Positions 1 to 8,236 of a stretch of DNA of 64,000 nucleotides are shown here, in pieces; the stretch's first letter is position 1, and every line of letters starts with the position of its first letter. Under the pieces are notes generated by a model, which was given only the letters and a program-made list of their open reading frames with translations, ran no database searches and was not told the origin of the DNA. The DNA is from Streptomyces colonosanans (lineage in GTDB: Bacteria; Actinomycetota; Actinomycetes; Streptomycetales; Streptomycetaceae), in contig NZ_MLYP01000037.1 of the NCBI RefSeq assembly GCF_001866645.1, positions 1-64,000 of the forward strand. The letters run 5' to 3'. The position numbers and the translations under genes are program-made.

Positions 1-251
1 TCGGGGAACCGCGCGGAGGCCGCCGGCGGGGGCGGGGGGGCGGGCCGCACCGGCACGTCGAAGGACGGCGGATTCCCCGTCGTGGGCGGGTGCCCCGGGC
101 GGGGCGGGATCGTTCCGGCGGCGCCGTTGCGGGGCGTTGCCGACTCACCCTCGGGTATGGACTCGGCGGCCGGTTCAACCGGCGGGGCCGACGGGTGGGG
201 CGGGATCGTGGGGCGCGGAGGGATGGAGGCGCGGCGCGCTTCCGTGCTCAT
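1..251 (-). CDS. Partial Pro-rich hypothetical protein (N-terminus only)
   Basis: Reading leftward from an ATG at 251 gives 83 open codons that run off the window edge. The peptide starts MSTEARRASIPPRP and is rich in Pro, Ala and Ser, with no membrane segment in the visible part. Coding character is supported by high GC at third positions and by a purine-rich run (GGGGGG) just before the ATG. It is divergent from the deaminase gene. Low-complexity N-terminal tails of this kind precede many Streptomyces membrane or secreted proteins, so the visible part does not identify the family. No function is assigned. It could be non-coding, but the absence of stops together with the codon bias favours a gene. 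Confidence 0.5.
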   Translation of the reverse strand, partial: MSTEARRASIPPRPTIPPHPSAPPVEPAAESIPEGESATPRNGAAGTIPPRPGHPPTTGNPPSFDVPVRPAPPPPPAASARFP

Positions 252-540
252 GCACCCCCCGTTTCGTTGTGGCCGGGCCGCCCCGGGGTCCGCCGGGGTG
301 TTCGACCGCCGTGGGGCGGCCGGGACGCGGGGGCGGGGACGCGCCGCCGTCCTTGGGCAGGCATACCCGCATGGGCGGACGCCCATCCCGGGTGCATGCG
401 CCCGGGCGGCGTCGCAACTTCCCCACGTGCGCGTCACTCTACGGGTTGAACCGCCTCGAACGGGACCCGGTCCGCGGCACCGGGGTATCTGCCCGGAACA
501 TCCCCTACCCTGCGATGATCGCATCTGGCAGGCTTCGTTC
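252..540. promoter_or_regulatory. Divergent intergenic region with two adjacent hairpins
   Basis: No gene is seen here. Two abutting inverted repeats occupy 371-386 (ATGGGC, 4-base loop, GCCCAT) and 387-406 (CCCGGG, 8-base loop, CCCGGG). Any promoters of the flanking divergent genes must lie here, but no clear -35/-10 pair was recognised. Confidence 0.35.
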
Positions 541-1743
541 ATGACTGCCCGCGCCGCAGACCGGGCCCGCTACGACCGGGCCACCGCTCATCTCGAAGCG
601 CCTGTCGCGATCGTGGACCTGGAGGCGTTCGACGCGAACGCCGAGGACCTCCTGCGCAGGGCCGGCGGCAAGCCGATCCGCGTCGCCAGCAAGTCCGTCC
701 GCTGCCGCGCGCTGCTCGAACGCGTCCTGGCCCGGGACGGTTTCGCCGGCATCATGTCGTTCACGCTGGCCGAGTCCCTGTGGCTGGCCCGGTCCGGTTT
801 CGACGACGTCCTGCTCGCCTATCCGTCGGCCGACCGGCAGGCTTTCGCCGAACTGACCGCCGACCCCAAGCTCGCCGCCGCCGTCACGGTGATGATCGAC
901 GACCCGGCCCAGCTGCGCCTCATCGACGACGCCCGCCAGGGAGGCACCGAAGTGGTGCGCGTCTGCCTGGAGTTGGACACATCGCTGAAACTGCTCGGCG
1001 GGCGCGTCCGGGTCGGCGCACGGCGCTCGCCCTTGCACTCCCCCGCCCAGGTCGCGGAGCTGGCCCGCCGGGTGGCGCGCACGCCCGGCTTCCGGCTGGT
1101 GGGGGTCATGGCGTACGAGGGTCACGTCGCCGGGGTCGGGGACGCGGTGGCCGGGCGGCCGGTGCGGTCGCGGGTCATCCGGTTGATGCAGGCCGCGGCG
1201 CGCCGGGAGCTGGCCCAGCGGCGCGCCGACGTGGTGCGCGCCGTCCGGGAGGTGGCCCCGGAGCTGGAGTTCGTCAACGGCGGCGGGACGGGCAGTGTGC
1301 AGTACACGGCCGCGGAGAACGCGGTGACGGAGATCGCGGCGGGTTCGGGGCTGTATGTGCCGCGGCTGTTCGACAACTACACCTCGTTCAGGGGGCGTCC
1401 GGCCGCACTTTTCGCCCAGCCGGTCGTGCGCAGGCCGGGGGTGGGTGTGGTGACCGTGCTGGGCGGCGGCTATCCGGCGTCGGGCGTTGCGGGCCGCGAC
1501 CGGCTGCCGGTCCCGTATCTGCCCGAGGGACTGGAGTACGACCCCCAGGAGGGTCCCGGCGAGGTGCAGACGCCGCTGCTGGGCGCACCCGCCGACGACC
1601 TCCTCATCGGCGACAAGGTGTGGTTCCGGCACGCCAAGGCGGGCGAGCTGTGCGAACGATTCGACGCGCTGCACCTGGTCGAGGGTGACGCGGTCACGGC
1701 GACCGTGCCGACGTACCGCGGCGAGGGACGGACCTTCCTCTGA
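541..1743 (+). CDS. Amino acid deaminase/aldolase, PLP-dependent, alanine racemase N-terminal fold
   Basis: This 400-residue protein has the PLP-barrel fold of the alanine racemase N-terminal/D-threonine aldolase group. Lys51 in RVASKSVRC is the likely Schiff-base lysine. A Gly-rich stretch near residue 255 (FVNGGGTGS) fits the PLP phosphate site, and a C-terminal D-serine dehydratase-like domain contains IGDKVWFRHAKAGE. Family members cleave or deaminate beta-hydroxy amino acids in the cytosol, but the substrate here is unknown. The open frame extends upstream, but codons before 541 show no family similarity, and the ATG at 541 starts exactly where the conserved fold begins. It converges on the DUF2510 gene, with 7 bases between the stops. 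Confidence 0.85.
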   Translation: MTARAADRARYDRATAHLEAPVAIVDLEAFDANAEDLLRRAGGKPIRVASKSVRCRALLERVLARDGFAGIMSFTLAESLWLARSGFDDVLLAYPSADRQAFAELTADPKLAAAVTVMIDDPAQLRLIDDARQGGTEVVRVCLELDTSLKLLGGRVRVGARRSPLHSPAQVAELARRVARTPGFRLVGVMAYEGHVAGVGDAVAGRPVRSRVIRLMQAAARRELAQRRADVVRAVREVAPELEFVNGGGTGSVQYTAAENAVTEIAAGSGLYVPRLFDNYTSFRGRPAALFAQPVVRRPGVGVVTVLGGGYPASGVAGRDRLPVPYLPEGLEYDPQEGPGEVQTPLLGAPADDLLIGDKVWFRHAKAGELCERFDALHLVEGDAVTATVPTYRGEGRTFL

Positions 1744-1750
1744 CGGGCGG

Positions 1751-2668
1751 TCAGCGTCCGGTGCCGATGCTGCTGCCCACTCCCCCGCCCGTCGCCGCGT
1801 CGTCGACCGGCCTGATCCCCCTGGTGATCCGGTCCATGTCGGCGAGCGGCGGCCCGTCGGGGCCGGCGTCGAAGGCGAAGCGGACGAGGACGGGCGCCTG
1901 CGAGCCCGCGCTGGAGGGGAAGGCCAGCGTCTGGACGTACCCTCCGGGCCCCTTCGCGGTGGTGACACGCCAGCGCACGAAGTACCCGGCGCGCCCCGCG
2001 ACCGCGATCTGACCGGACTTCACCAGCCGGTGGGACGTGATACCGCCGAAAGGCTTGCTGCCGGTCCCGTCGCGGTCGTACACCGTGTTCGCGGCGTCCT
2101 CGATGTCGCCCTTGGCGAGGGTCTCGGGGGCGACGCCGGCGGCGGCGGTGCGCGAGGACACCTGGCCGTGCTCGCAAAGGCCGGGGTCGCCCGGGCAGTG
2201 GTACGTGCCCGGTGTGCTCAGCACGATGTCGTCGTCGGCGACGTTGTCGGGCCCGGTCCAGCCCTCGATCACGGGGAAGGTGATGCCGTTGAGCTCGTCC
2301 GTGACGACGTTCGGATCCCCGGTGGCGGAGGCGGACGGTGGGGGCGAGGACGCACCGTGGGTGGGTGGCGAAGTCGCCGCCGTGGGCGAGGTCTCGGCCT
2401 GTGCCGCGCCGCCACCGCCGCGGCCGAGGACGACCGCGCCGGTGACGACGGCCGCGGCCAGGACGACCCCGGTCAGGGTGAGTACGACCGTGTTGGTGCG
2501 CCGGGGGCCGCCGCGGCCCGGGGGTGTGGGGGCCGGCGGGGACGCCAGGGGTGGCTCGGGCATCTGGGGCTGACGCCGGTGGTCGCTCCATGCGACGCCG
2601 TCCCACCAGCGTTCGGTGAGCGGGTACGAGGGGTCGCGGTACCAGCCGGGCGGGGGCGCACTGCTCAC
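1751..2668 (-). CDS. DUF2510-domain membrane-anchored protein
   Basis: This 305-residue protein begins with a DUF2510 motif (PGWYRDP, then ERWWDGVAW at residues 7-27), a short Trp-rich domain common in actinobacterial membrane proteins. A Pro-rich linker follows, then one transmembrane helix at about residues 60-82, and an extracytoplasmic domain of about 200 residues that I do not recognise. That domain has two cysteines in a Pro/Gly loop (YHCPGDPGLC) that could form a disulfide. The GTG at 2668 is chosen because the DUF2510 motif starts within a few codons of it; the frame continues upstream without homology. The promoter side faces the inverted-repeat element about 200 bp away. No function is assigned. 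Confidence 0.75.
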   Translation of the reverse strand: MSSAPPPGWYRDPSYPLTERWWDGVAWSDHRRQPQMPEPPLASPPAPTPPGRGGPRRTNTVVLTLTGVVLAAAVVTGAVVLGRGGGGAAQAETSPTAATSPPTHGASSPPPSASATGDPNVVTDELNGITFPVIEGWTGPDNVADDDIVLSTPGTYHCPGDPGLCEHGQVSSRTAAAGVAPETLAKGDIEDAANTVYDRDGTGSKPFGGITSHRLVKSGQIAVAGRAGYFVRWRVTTAKGPGGYVQTLAFPSSAGSQAPVLVRFAFDAGPDGPPLADMDRITRGIRPVDDAATGGGVGSSIGTGR

Positions 2669-2864
2669 CCTGGCCACTCTAGGCGGTGTCGCACACGACC
2701 GCACCAACTCCCGGTCGGACGGAGACAGTTCGTGATCATCCGTGGTGGCCGTCGGTGCGGCCACCGGGGCGGTGGCCGCGACCGGGGGCCACGCCTGGTG
2801 CTCGAGCGGGAGGTGCCCCCACGACGCCGCTCCTTGACGGGCAAACGCTGCCCGCCGCGGCACG

Positions 2865-3080
2865 AGGGCCTGTTCTGAGTTCCCAGTCGTCCGCGCGGAG
2901 CGCGGGCGCAGCGGCGTTCGGTGCGTGCGATCGGCGTGCGGTGTCGCAGTTCATGTGGCGGAGCCACCTGTCCTGCGGCGCCGTGCGGCATGGGGGTCCC
3001 CCCTGCTCGAGCGAAGCCGAGAGCTTGGGGGAGTGCGTGCCGAACGCCGCTGCGCAGACGGGGAACTCAGAACAGGCCCT
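2865..3080. mobile_element. MITE-like element, copy 1 (216 bp, perfect 20-bp terminal inverted repeats)
   Basis: The left end AGGGCCTGTTCTGAGTTCCC is exactly complementary to the right end at 3061-3080. The interior carries one 20-bp GC-rich unit (2922-2941), a conserved core (CAGTTCATGTGGCGGAGCCAC) and a palindromic patch rich in GCTCGAGC and CTTGGGGGAG that is widespread between Streptomyces genes. No transposase is encoded, so it would need to be moved in trans. No target-site duplication is obvious. The right end supplies two bases of the TAG stop of the adjacent SDR gene. A second copy in the same orientation lies at 8223-8497. Confidence 0.8.
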
Positions 3081-3870
3081 AGAGGGGGGTGACGTACGCG
3101 CCCGAGATCCCGCCGTCCACCAGGAAGTCGGTGGCGTTCACGAACGAGGAGTCGTCGCTGGCGAGGAACGCGACCGCCGCGGCGATCTCCTCGGCCTCCG
3201 CGAAGCGGCCGGCCGGGATGTGGACCAGCCGGCGGGCGGCCCGCTCGGGGTCCTTGGCGAACAGCTCCCGCAGGAGCGGGGTGTTGACCGGGCCCGGACA
3301 CAGGGCGTTGACCCGGATGCCTTCCCGGGCGAACTGCACCCCCAGCTCGCGGGACATGGCGAGCACACCGCCCTTGGAGGCCGTGTACGAGATCTGCGAG
3401 GTGGCCGCGCCCATGCGGGCCACGAACGACGCCGTGTTGATGATGGAGCCCTTGCCCTGGCGCCGCATATAGGGGATCGCCGCCTTGCAGCACAGGTACA
3501 CGGAGGTCAGATTGACCTCCTGGACCCGTTTCCAGGCCTCCAGCCCGGTCTCCAGGATGGAGTCGTCGTCCGGCGGCGAGATGCCCGCGTTGTTGAAGGC
3601 GATGTCGACGGAGCCGTAGGTGTCGTACGCGGCCTTGAAGAGCGCCTCGACCTGCTCGGCGACGGTGACGTCGGCCTTCACGAAGAGCCCGCCGACCTCC
3701 TCGGCCGCCGCCTTGCCACGGGGCTCGTCGACGTCGCCGCAGACGACGTGGGCGCCCTCGGCGGCGAGCCGGCGCGCGGTGGCCAGGCCGATGCCGCTGC
3801 CGGCGCCGGTGATGACGGCGGTACGGCCGGTCAGGCGGCGGCAGATGATGTCCGGTGTCTGTGAGGTCAC
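3079..3870 (-). CDS. Short-chain dehydrogenase/reductase (3-oxoacyl-ACP reductase-like)
   Basis: A 263-residue classical SDR. It has the Rossmann motif TGAGSGIG (21-28), NNAG (93-96) and the catalytic Ser148, Tyr162 and Lys166 in the YTASK context. Members are NAD(P)-dependent alcohol dehydrogenases or ketoreductases. The GTG start overlaps the stop of the upstream aldehyde dehydrogenase by four bases (GTGA), so the two are translationally coupled, last in the order glutamine synthetase-ALDH-SDR. Its job in amine catabolism may be handling an alcohol or aldehyde intermediate, which is inference from position. The TAG stop is formed at the junction with the inverted-repeat element. Confidence 0.88.
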   Translation of the reverse strand: MTSQTPDIICRRLTGRTAVITGAGSGIGLATARRLAAEGAHVVCGDVDEPRGKAAAEEVGGLFVKADVTVAEQVEALFKAAYDTYGSVDIAFNNAGISPPDDDSILETGLEAWKRVQEVNLTSVYLCCKAAIPYMRRQGKGSIINTASFVARMGAATSQISYTASKGGVLAMSRELGVQFAREGIRVNALCPGPVNTPLLRELFAKDPERAARRLVHIPAGRFAEAEEIAAAVAFLASDDSSFVNATDFLVDGGISGAYVTPL

Positions 3871-5246
3871 TGTGCGGGGCCCTCCGTGCTGATGAAGATG
3901 TTCTTGGTCTCGGTGAAGGCGGTCAGGGCGTCCGGGCCGAGTTCGTGGCCGATCCCCGACTGCTTGAAGCCGCCGAAGGGGGTCCAGTAGCGGACGCTGG
4001 AGTGGGAGTTGACGGACAGGTTGCCCGCGCGGACGGCCCGCGAGACGCGCAGCGCCCGGCCGACGTCCCGGGTCCACAGGGAGCCGGAGAGGCCGTAGGG
4101 GGTGTCGTTGGCGAGGCGGATCGCGTCGGCCTCGTCCTCGAAGGGCAGGACGACGGCGACCGGGCCGAAGACTTCCTCGACCGCCACGCGCGCGTGTGGG
4201 TCGACGCCGGTGAGGACGGTGGGCGGGAACCAGAAGCCGGGGCCTTCGGGGGCCTTGCCGCGAATGCCTTCGGCGTCCGGGGAGACATACGAACGGACCT
4301 TGTGCAGCTGGGTCTTGGAGATCAGCGGGCCCATCTGCGTGCTCTCGTCGGCCGGGTCTCCGACGCGGAACGACTCGACGAGGGGGGCGAGGAGGTCGAG
4401 GAAGCGGTCGTACACGGAGCGCTGGACGAGGATGCGGGTGCGGGCGCAGCAGTCCTGGCCCGCGTTGTCGAGGAAGGACAGGGGGGTGGCGGCCGCGGCG
4501 GCTTCGAGGTCGGCGTCGGCGAAGACGACGTTGGGGCTCTTGCCGCCGAGTTCGAGGGTGACGCGCTTGAGGTGGGCGGCGCCCTTCGCCAGCACCTGTC
4601 GGCCCACGGTCGTCGACCCGGTGAAGACGACCTTCGCCACGCCCGGGTGCTCGACGAGCGCGTCGCCCGCGACGGGGCCGAGACCTGGAAGCACCTGGAA
4701 GAGCCCGTCCGGAAGCCCGGCCGCCAGGGCCAGTTCGGCCAGGCGCAGGGCCGTGAGCGGGGTGGCCTCGGCGGGCTTGAGGATCACGGCGTTGCCCGCC
4801 GCGAGTGCCGGGGCCGTACCCCATGCGGTGATCGGCATCGGGAAGTTCCAGGGTGCGATGACGCCCACGATGCCCAGCGGTTCGAGGATCGTCACGTCCA
4901 GGCCGCCCGGGACCGGGATCTGGCGGCCGGTGAGCCGTTCCACTCCCCCGGCCGCGTAGTCGAGCAGGTCGCGGACGTTACCCGCCTCCCAGCGGGCGTT
5001 GCCGATGAGATGGCCGGCCTCCCGCACTTCCAGCCAGGCCAGTTCTTCGAGGTGCTCGTCGACGGCGGCGGCGAACCGGCGCAGCAGCCGGGCGCGGTCG
5101 CCGGGCGGGAGCAGGGCCCACCGGCTCTGGGCCTGCGAGGCCCGTACGACCGCCGCGTCCACGTCCGCGGCGGTGGCGGCCGGCACGGTGGCGACGACCT
5201 TTTCGGTGGCCGGATCGAGTACCTGCAGCTCGTGCTGGTCGGACAT
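3867..5246 (-). CDS. Aldehyde dehydrogenase, NAD(P)-dependent
   Basis: A 459-residue ALDH superfamily protein. Visible motifs are PWNFP with Asn134, the FTGSTTVG cofactor loop (209-216), the general base Glu232 in LELGGK and the nucleophile Cys266 in GQDCC. The ATG is preceded by GAGAGG. It sits 11 bases after the glutamine synthetase-like gene and overlaps the SDR. In gamma-glutamylated amine pathways this enzyme oxidises the gamma-glutamyl-aminoaldehyde to the acid before the amide is hydrolysed. That substrate is inferred from the cassette, not from the sequence alone. Length is slightly shorter than the usual 475-500 because of a compact N-terminus. Confidence 0.9.
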   Translation of the reverse strand: MSDQHELQVLDPATEKVVATVPAATAADVDAAVVRASQAQSRWALLPPGDRARLLRRFAAAVDEHLEELAWLEVREAGHLIGNARWEAGNVRDLLDYAAGGVERLTGRQIPVPGGLDVTILEPLGIVGVIAPWNFPMPITAWGTAPALAAGNAVILKPAEATPLTALRLAELALAAGLPDGLFQVLPGLGPVAGDALVEHPGVAKVVFTGSTTVGRQVLAKGAAHLKRVTLELGGKSPNVVFADADLEAAAAATPLSFLDNAGQDCCARTRILVQRSVYDRFLDLLAPLVESFRVGDPADESTQMGPLISKTQLHKVRSYVSPDAEGIRGKAPEGPGFWFPPTVLTGVDPHARVAVEEVFGPVAVVLPFEDEADAIRLANDTPYGLSGSLWTRDVGRALRVSRAVRAGNLSVNSHSSVRYWTPFGGFKQSGIGHELGPDALTAFTETKNIFISTEGPAQ

Positions 5247-5257
5247 GGGAAGACCTC

Positions 5258-6628
5258 TCACATGCGTTCGAAGGAGCGGCGCAGCTCCCAGTCGGTCACC
5301 GCGGCGTCGAAGGCCGCCAGTTCGACGCGGGCCATGTTGCGGTAGTGCGCGACCACCTCGTCGCCGAAGGCGGCCTTGGCGAGGGCGCTGTTCTCCCAGA
5401 GTTCGGCGGCCTCGCGCAGGGTGGTGGGCACGTGCGCGTACGCGGCGGTGTACGCGTTGCCCGGGCACGGTTCGGGAAGCTCCAGCTTCTGCTCGATGCC
5501 GTGCAGTCCGGCGGCGACCATCCCGGCGACCGCGAGGTGCGGGTTGACGTCACCGCCGGGCACCCGGTTCTCGAAGCGCAGCGAGCGGCCGTGGCCGACG
5601 ATCCGCAGGGCGCAGGTGCGGTTGTCGTACCCCCAGGCGACGGCGGTCGGGGCGAAGGAGCCCTGCTGGAAGCGCTTGTAGGAGTTGATGTTGGGGGCGT
5701 ACAGGAGGGAGAACTCGCGCAGGGCGGCGAGTTGGCCGGCCAGGAAGTGGCGCATGGTCTGCGACATCCCTCCGGGGTCGCCGGAGGACCCGGCCATGAC
5801 GCTGCGGCCGTACTCGTCCGCGAGCGAGAGGTGGATGTGGCAGGAGTTGCCCTCGCGCTCGTTGTACTTGGCCATGAAGGTGATCGAGACGCCCTCCTGG
5901 GCCGCGATCTCCTTTGCGCCGGTCTTGTAGATCGCGTGCTGGTCGCAGGTGACGAGGGCGTCGTCGTAGCGGAACGCGATCTCGTGCTGGCCGGGGTTGC
6001 ACTCGCCCTTGGCCGACTCGACGGTGAGCCCGGCGCCCGCCATCTCGTTGCGGATACGGCGCAGGAGGGGCTCGATGCGCCCCGTCCCGAGCACCGAGTA
6101 GTCCACGTTGTACTGGTTGGCCGGGGTCAGCCCCCGGTAGTTGGCGTCCCAGGCCTGCTCGTAGGTGTCCTTGAAGACGATGAACTCCAGCTCGGTGCCG
6201 ACCTGTGCGGTGTGGCCGAGGGCGGCGAGGCGGTCGAGCTGGCGGCGGAGGATCTGGCGGGGCGCGGCGGCCACGGGCGAGCCGTCACTCCAGGCGAGGT
6301 CGGCGAGGAGCATGGCCGTGGTCTCGTGCCAGGGCACCCGGCGCAGTGTGCTCAGGTCGGGGCGCAGGACGAAGTCGCCGTAACCGCGGTCCCAGGAGGA
6401 CATGCCGTAGCCGTCGACCGTGTTCATCTCGGTGTCGACGGCGAGGAGGTAGTTGCAGCCTTCGGTGCCGTGCTCCAGGACCTCGTCGAGGAAGAAGCGC
6501 GCGGCGAATCGCTTGCCCTGGAGGCGCCCTTGCATGTCGGGGAAGGCCAGCACGACGGTGTCGATCTCACCGCCGGATACGAGGACATGCAGTTCCTCGA
6601 CGCCGAGCGGGGACGTTCGGTCTGCCAC
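5258..6628 (-). CDS. glnA4: Glutamine synthetase-like gamma-glutamylamide synthetase (GlnA4 type)
   Basis: A 456-residue class of glutamine synthetase homologue that ligates glutamate to amines rather than ammonia. The ATP/metal motifs are present: GTELEF (Glu146, Glu148), GECNPGQHE (Glu209, Glu216) and the His264/His266 block (NSCHIHLS). The GTG start is preceded by GGAG. Context (ALDH, SDR, FadR/GntR regulator, PuuD-like amidotransferase) and gene order match S. coelicolor SCO1613, reported as gamma-glutamylethanolamide synthetase for ethanolamine use. A polyamine substrate is the alternative. The Asp50-type ammonium-site signature of true GlnA was not recognisable in the N-terminal region, which fits an amine-accepting enzyme. 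Confidence 0.85.
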   Translation of the reverse strand: MADRTSPLGVEELHVLVSGGEIDTVVLAFPDMQGRLQGKRFAARFFLDEVLEHGTEGCNYLLAVDTEMNTVDGYGMSSWDRGYGDFVLRPDLSTLRRVPWHETTAMLLADLAWSDGSPVAAAPRQILRRQLDRLAALGHTAQVGTELEFIVFKDTYEQAWDANYRGLTPANQYNVDYSVLGTGRIEPLLRRIRNEMAGAGLTVESAKGECNPGQHEIAFRYDDALVTCDQHAIYKTGAKEIAAQEGVSITFMAKYNEREGNSCHIHLSLADEYGRSVMAGSSGDPGGMSQTMRHFLAGQLAALREFSLLYAPNINSYKRFQQGSFAPTAVAWGYDNRTCALRIVGHGRSLRFENRVPGGDVNPHLAVAGMVAAGLHGIEQKLELPEPCPGNAYTAAYAHVPTTLREAAELWENSALAKAAFGDEVVAHYRNMARVELAAFDAAVTDWELRRSFERM

Positions 6629-6658
6629 GGGAGGTCTCCTTAGGTCCGCCGAGAGCCA

Positions 6659-6681
6659 TAAGGTATTCGTGAGAACCATTA
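6659..6681. promoter_or_regulatory. Candidate operator for the adjacent GntR-family regulator
   Basis: An imperfect inverted repeat, TAAGGT...ACCATTA, lies in the 75-bp divergent gap between the glutamine synthetase-like gene and the regulator gene. The half-site AAGGTAT recurs upstream of the amidotransferase (7489-7512), which suggests one regulator binds both. This is inference. Confidence 0.4.
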
Positions 6682-6703
6682 CTTGGGAAGGGGGCGCGGC
6701 CAT

Positions 6704-7450
6704 ATGTCGCAGACGGAACCCGGTGACGGCCCCGGCGGCCCGCAGGACCGGCTGACACCGGTACTGCGGCCGGTGCGGGCCGGCAACGGCTTCGAGGAGG
6801 CGCTGGAACAGATCCTTCAGATCGTCCGCCTCGGGCTGGTGCCGGACGGTGAACGGCTGCCCTCGGAAAGGGAGTTGGCGGAGCGGCTGGGGATCAGCCG
6901 GGTGACGCTGCGCGAAGTGCTGAAGGTGCTCCAGGACCAGGGCCTGGTGGAGTCGCGGCGCGGGCGGTACGGCGGCACGTTCGTGCTGCCGCGGGCCGAC
7001 GGGGGCGGCGAGGACGAGCTGCGCCGGCGCGTCGAGAAGGTCGACATCGAGGACGTACTGCGCTTCCGCGAGGTACTGGAGGCGGGCGCGGCGGAGCTGT
7101 GCGCGACGCACGACCTGACGGGACCCCCGGCGGCACGGCTGCGGGAGGCACTGTCCCGCACGCAGGACGCACCGCTCGCCGAGTACCGGCGCCTGGACAC
7201 ACTGCTGCACCTCACGCTGGCCGAGCTGTGCGGGTCGCCGTCGCTGACGGCGCAGTACGCGGCCGTACGGGCGACGGTGAACGACCTGCTGGACTGCATC
7301 CCGCTGCTGGTACGCAACCTGGAGCACTCCCAGCGCCAGCACGAGGCGCTGGTGGAGGCGGTGCTCGACGGGGACGCGGACGGCGCGCGGGAGATGATGC
7401 GGCAGCACTGCGCGGGGACGGCGGCACTGCTGCGGGGGTTCCTGGCCTGA
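6704..7450 (+). CDS. GntR-family (FadR subfamily) transcriptional regulator
   Basis: A 248-residue protein. The N-terminal winged helix (about 28-90) includes LPSERELAERLGISRVTLREVLKVL and the wing GRYGGTFV. The C-terminal all-helical FCD domain (about 110-240) contains metal/ligand residues of the D...H...H type (EYRRLDTLLHLTL and RQHEALVEAV). The ATG follows GGAAGGGGG. It is divergent from the glutamine synthetase-like gene and upstream of the amidotransferase gene, so it most likely controls the cassette in response to an amine or its gamma-glutamyl derivative. Whether it represses or activates cannot be read from sequence. Confidence 0.88.
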   Translation: MSQTEPGDGPGGPQDRLTPVLRPVRAGNGFEEALEQILQIVRLGLVPDGERLPSERELAERLGISRVTLREVLKVLQDQGLVESRRGRYGGTFVLPRADGGGEDELRRRVEKVDIEDVLRFREVLEAGAAELCATHDLTGPPAARLREALSRTQDAPLAEYRRLDTLLHLTLAELCGSPSLTAQYAAVRATVNDLLDCIPLLVRNLEHSQRQHEALVEAVLDGDADGAREMMRQHCAGTAALLRGFLA

Positions 7451-7488
7451 GCATCGGCCCGGGACCTTGCCGTTCACCACACCCTCGG

Positions 7489-7512
7489 CAAAGGTATGAA
7501 GTGATTCCTTTG
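7489..7512. promoter_or_regulatory. Inverted repeat upstream of the amidotransferase
   Basis: CAAAGG, 12 bases, CCTTTG, in the gap before the amidotransferase gene. It contains the AAGGTAT half-site also seen at 6659-6681. It could be an operator for the GntR-type regulator. Confidence 0.4.
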
Positions 7513-7528
7513 CGGGGCGGGAGGGCGC

Positions 7529-8236
7529 ATGACGGGCAGGCCGTTGATCGGCGTCAGTACGTACCTGGAGGCCGGGGCGCGCTGGGGCGTGTGGGAGCTG
7601 GAGGCGGCACTGCTGCCGGCCGGGTATCCGCGGCTCGTGCAGCGGGCGGGCGCTCTTGCCGCGATGCTGCCGCCGGACGACCCGGTGCACGCAGCGGCGG
7701 CGGTCGCCCGGCTGGACGGCCTGGTGATCGCGGGTGGCCCGGACGTCGAGCCGGTCCGGTACGGCGCACGCCCCGATCCCCGCACCGGCCCGCCCTCCCG
7801 GGCCCGGGACGCCTGGGAACTCGCACTGATCGAGGCCGCGCTGACCGCGGGCATCCCACTGCTGGGGATCTGCCGGGGGATGCAGCTGCTGAACATCGCC
7901 GTCGGCGGCACGCTCGTCCAGCACATCGACGGGCACACGAAGGCCCCCGGGGCCTTCGGCCGCCACCCGGTCAAGCCGGTGCCCGGCACCCGGTACGCGG
8001 ATGCCGTCCCGGAGGAGACGTCCGTACCGACCTACCACCACCAGTCCGTGGACCGCCTCGGCAAGGGCCTGGTCGCATCGGCGCACGCGGCGGACGGAAC
8101 GGTGGAGGCGATCGAACTCGCGTCGGCCGGCTGGGTGCTGGGCATCCAGTGGCATCCGGAGATGGGAGAGGACGTACGGGTGATGAGGGCCCTGGTGCGC
8201 GCCGCGTCCGCCGGCCGGGCCCAGGGCCTGTGCTGA
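7529..8236 (+). CDS. Class I glutamine amidotransferase, gamma-glutamyl hydrolase (PuuD-like)
   Basis: A 235-residue peptidase C26 protein. The nucleophile is Cys115 in GICRGMQLLN; His209 and Glu211 in QWHPE complete the triad. Members hydrolyse the gamma-glutamyl bond of gamma-glutamyl-GABA or related compounds, which releases glutamate and the amine-derived acid, the last step of the cassette. The last residues (QGLC) and the TGA stop are encoded by the left end of the inverted-repeat element, so the original C-terminus has been replaced or trimmed. The conserved core is complete, so activity is probably retained. Confidence 0.88.
   Translation: MTGRPLIGVSTYLEAGARWGVWELEAALLPAGYPRLVQRAGALAAMLPPDDPVHAAAAVARLDGLVIAGGPDVEPVRYGARPDPRTGPPSRARDAWELALIEAALTAGIPLLGICRGMQLLNIAVGGTLVQHIDGHTKAPGAFGRHPVKPVPGTRYADAVPEETSVPTYHHQSVDRLGKGLVASAHAADGTVEAIELASAGWVLGIQWHPEMGEDVRVMRALVRAASAGRAQGLC

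Noticed and set aside
82-540. Longer N-terminus for the deaminase gene
   Set aside because: The open frame upstream of 541 has a low-complexity, Gly/Arg-rich translation with no family similarity, and the opposite strand has a better gene start at 251.
2686-3078. Open frames across the inverted-repeat element as protein genes
   Set aside because: The similar peptides in both element copies come from repeated DNA; they lack start signals and recognisable domains.
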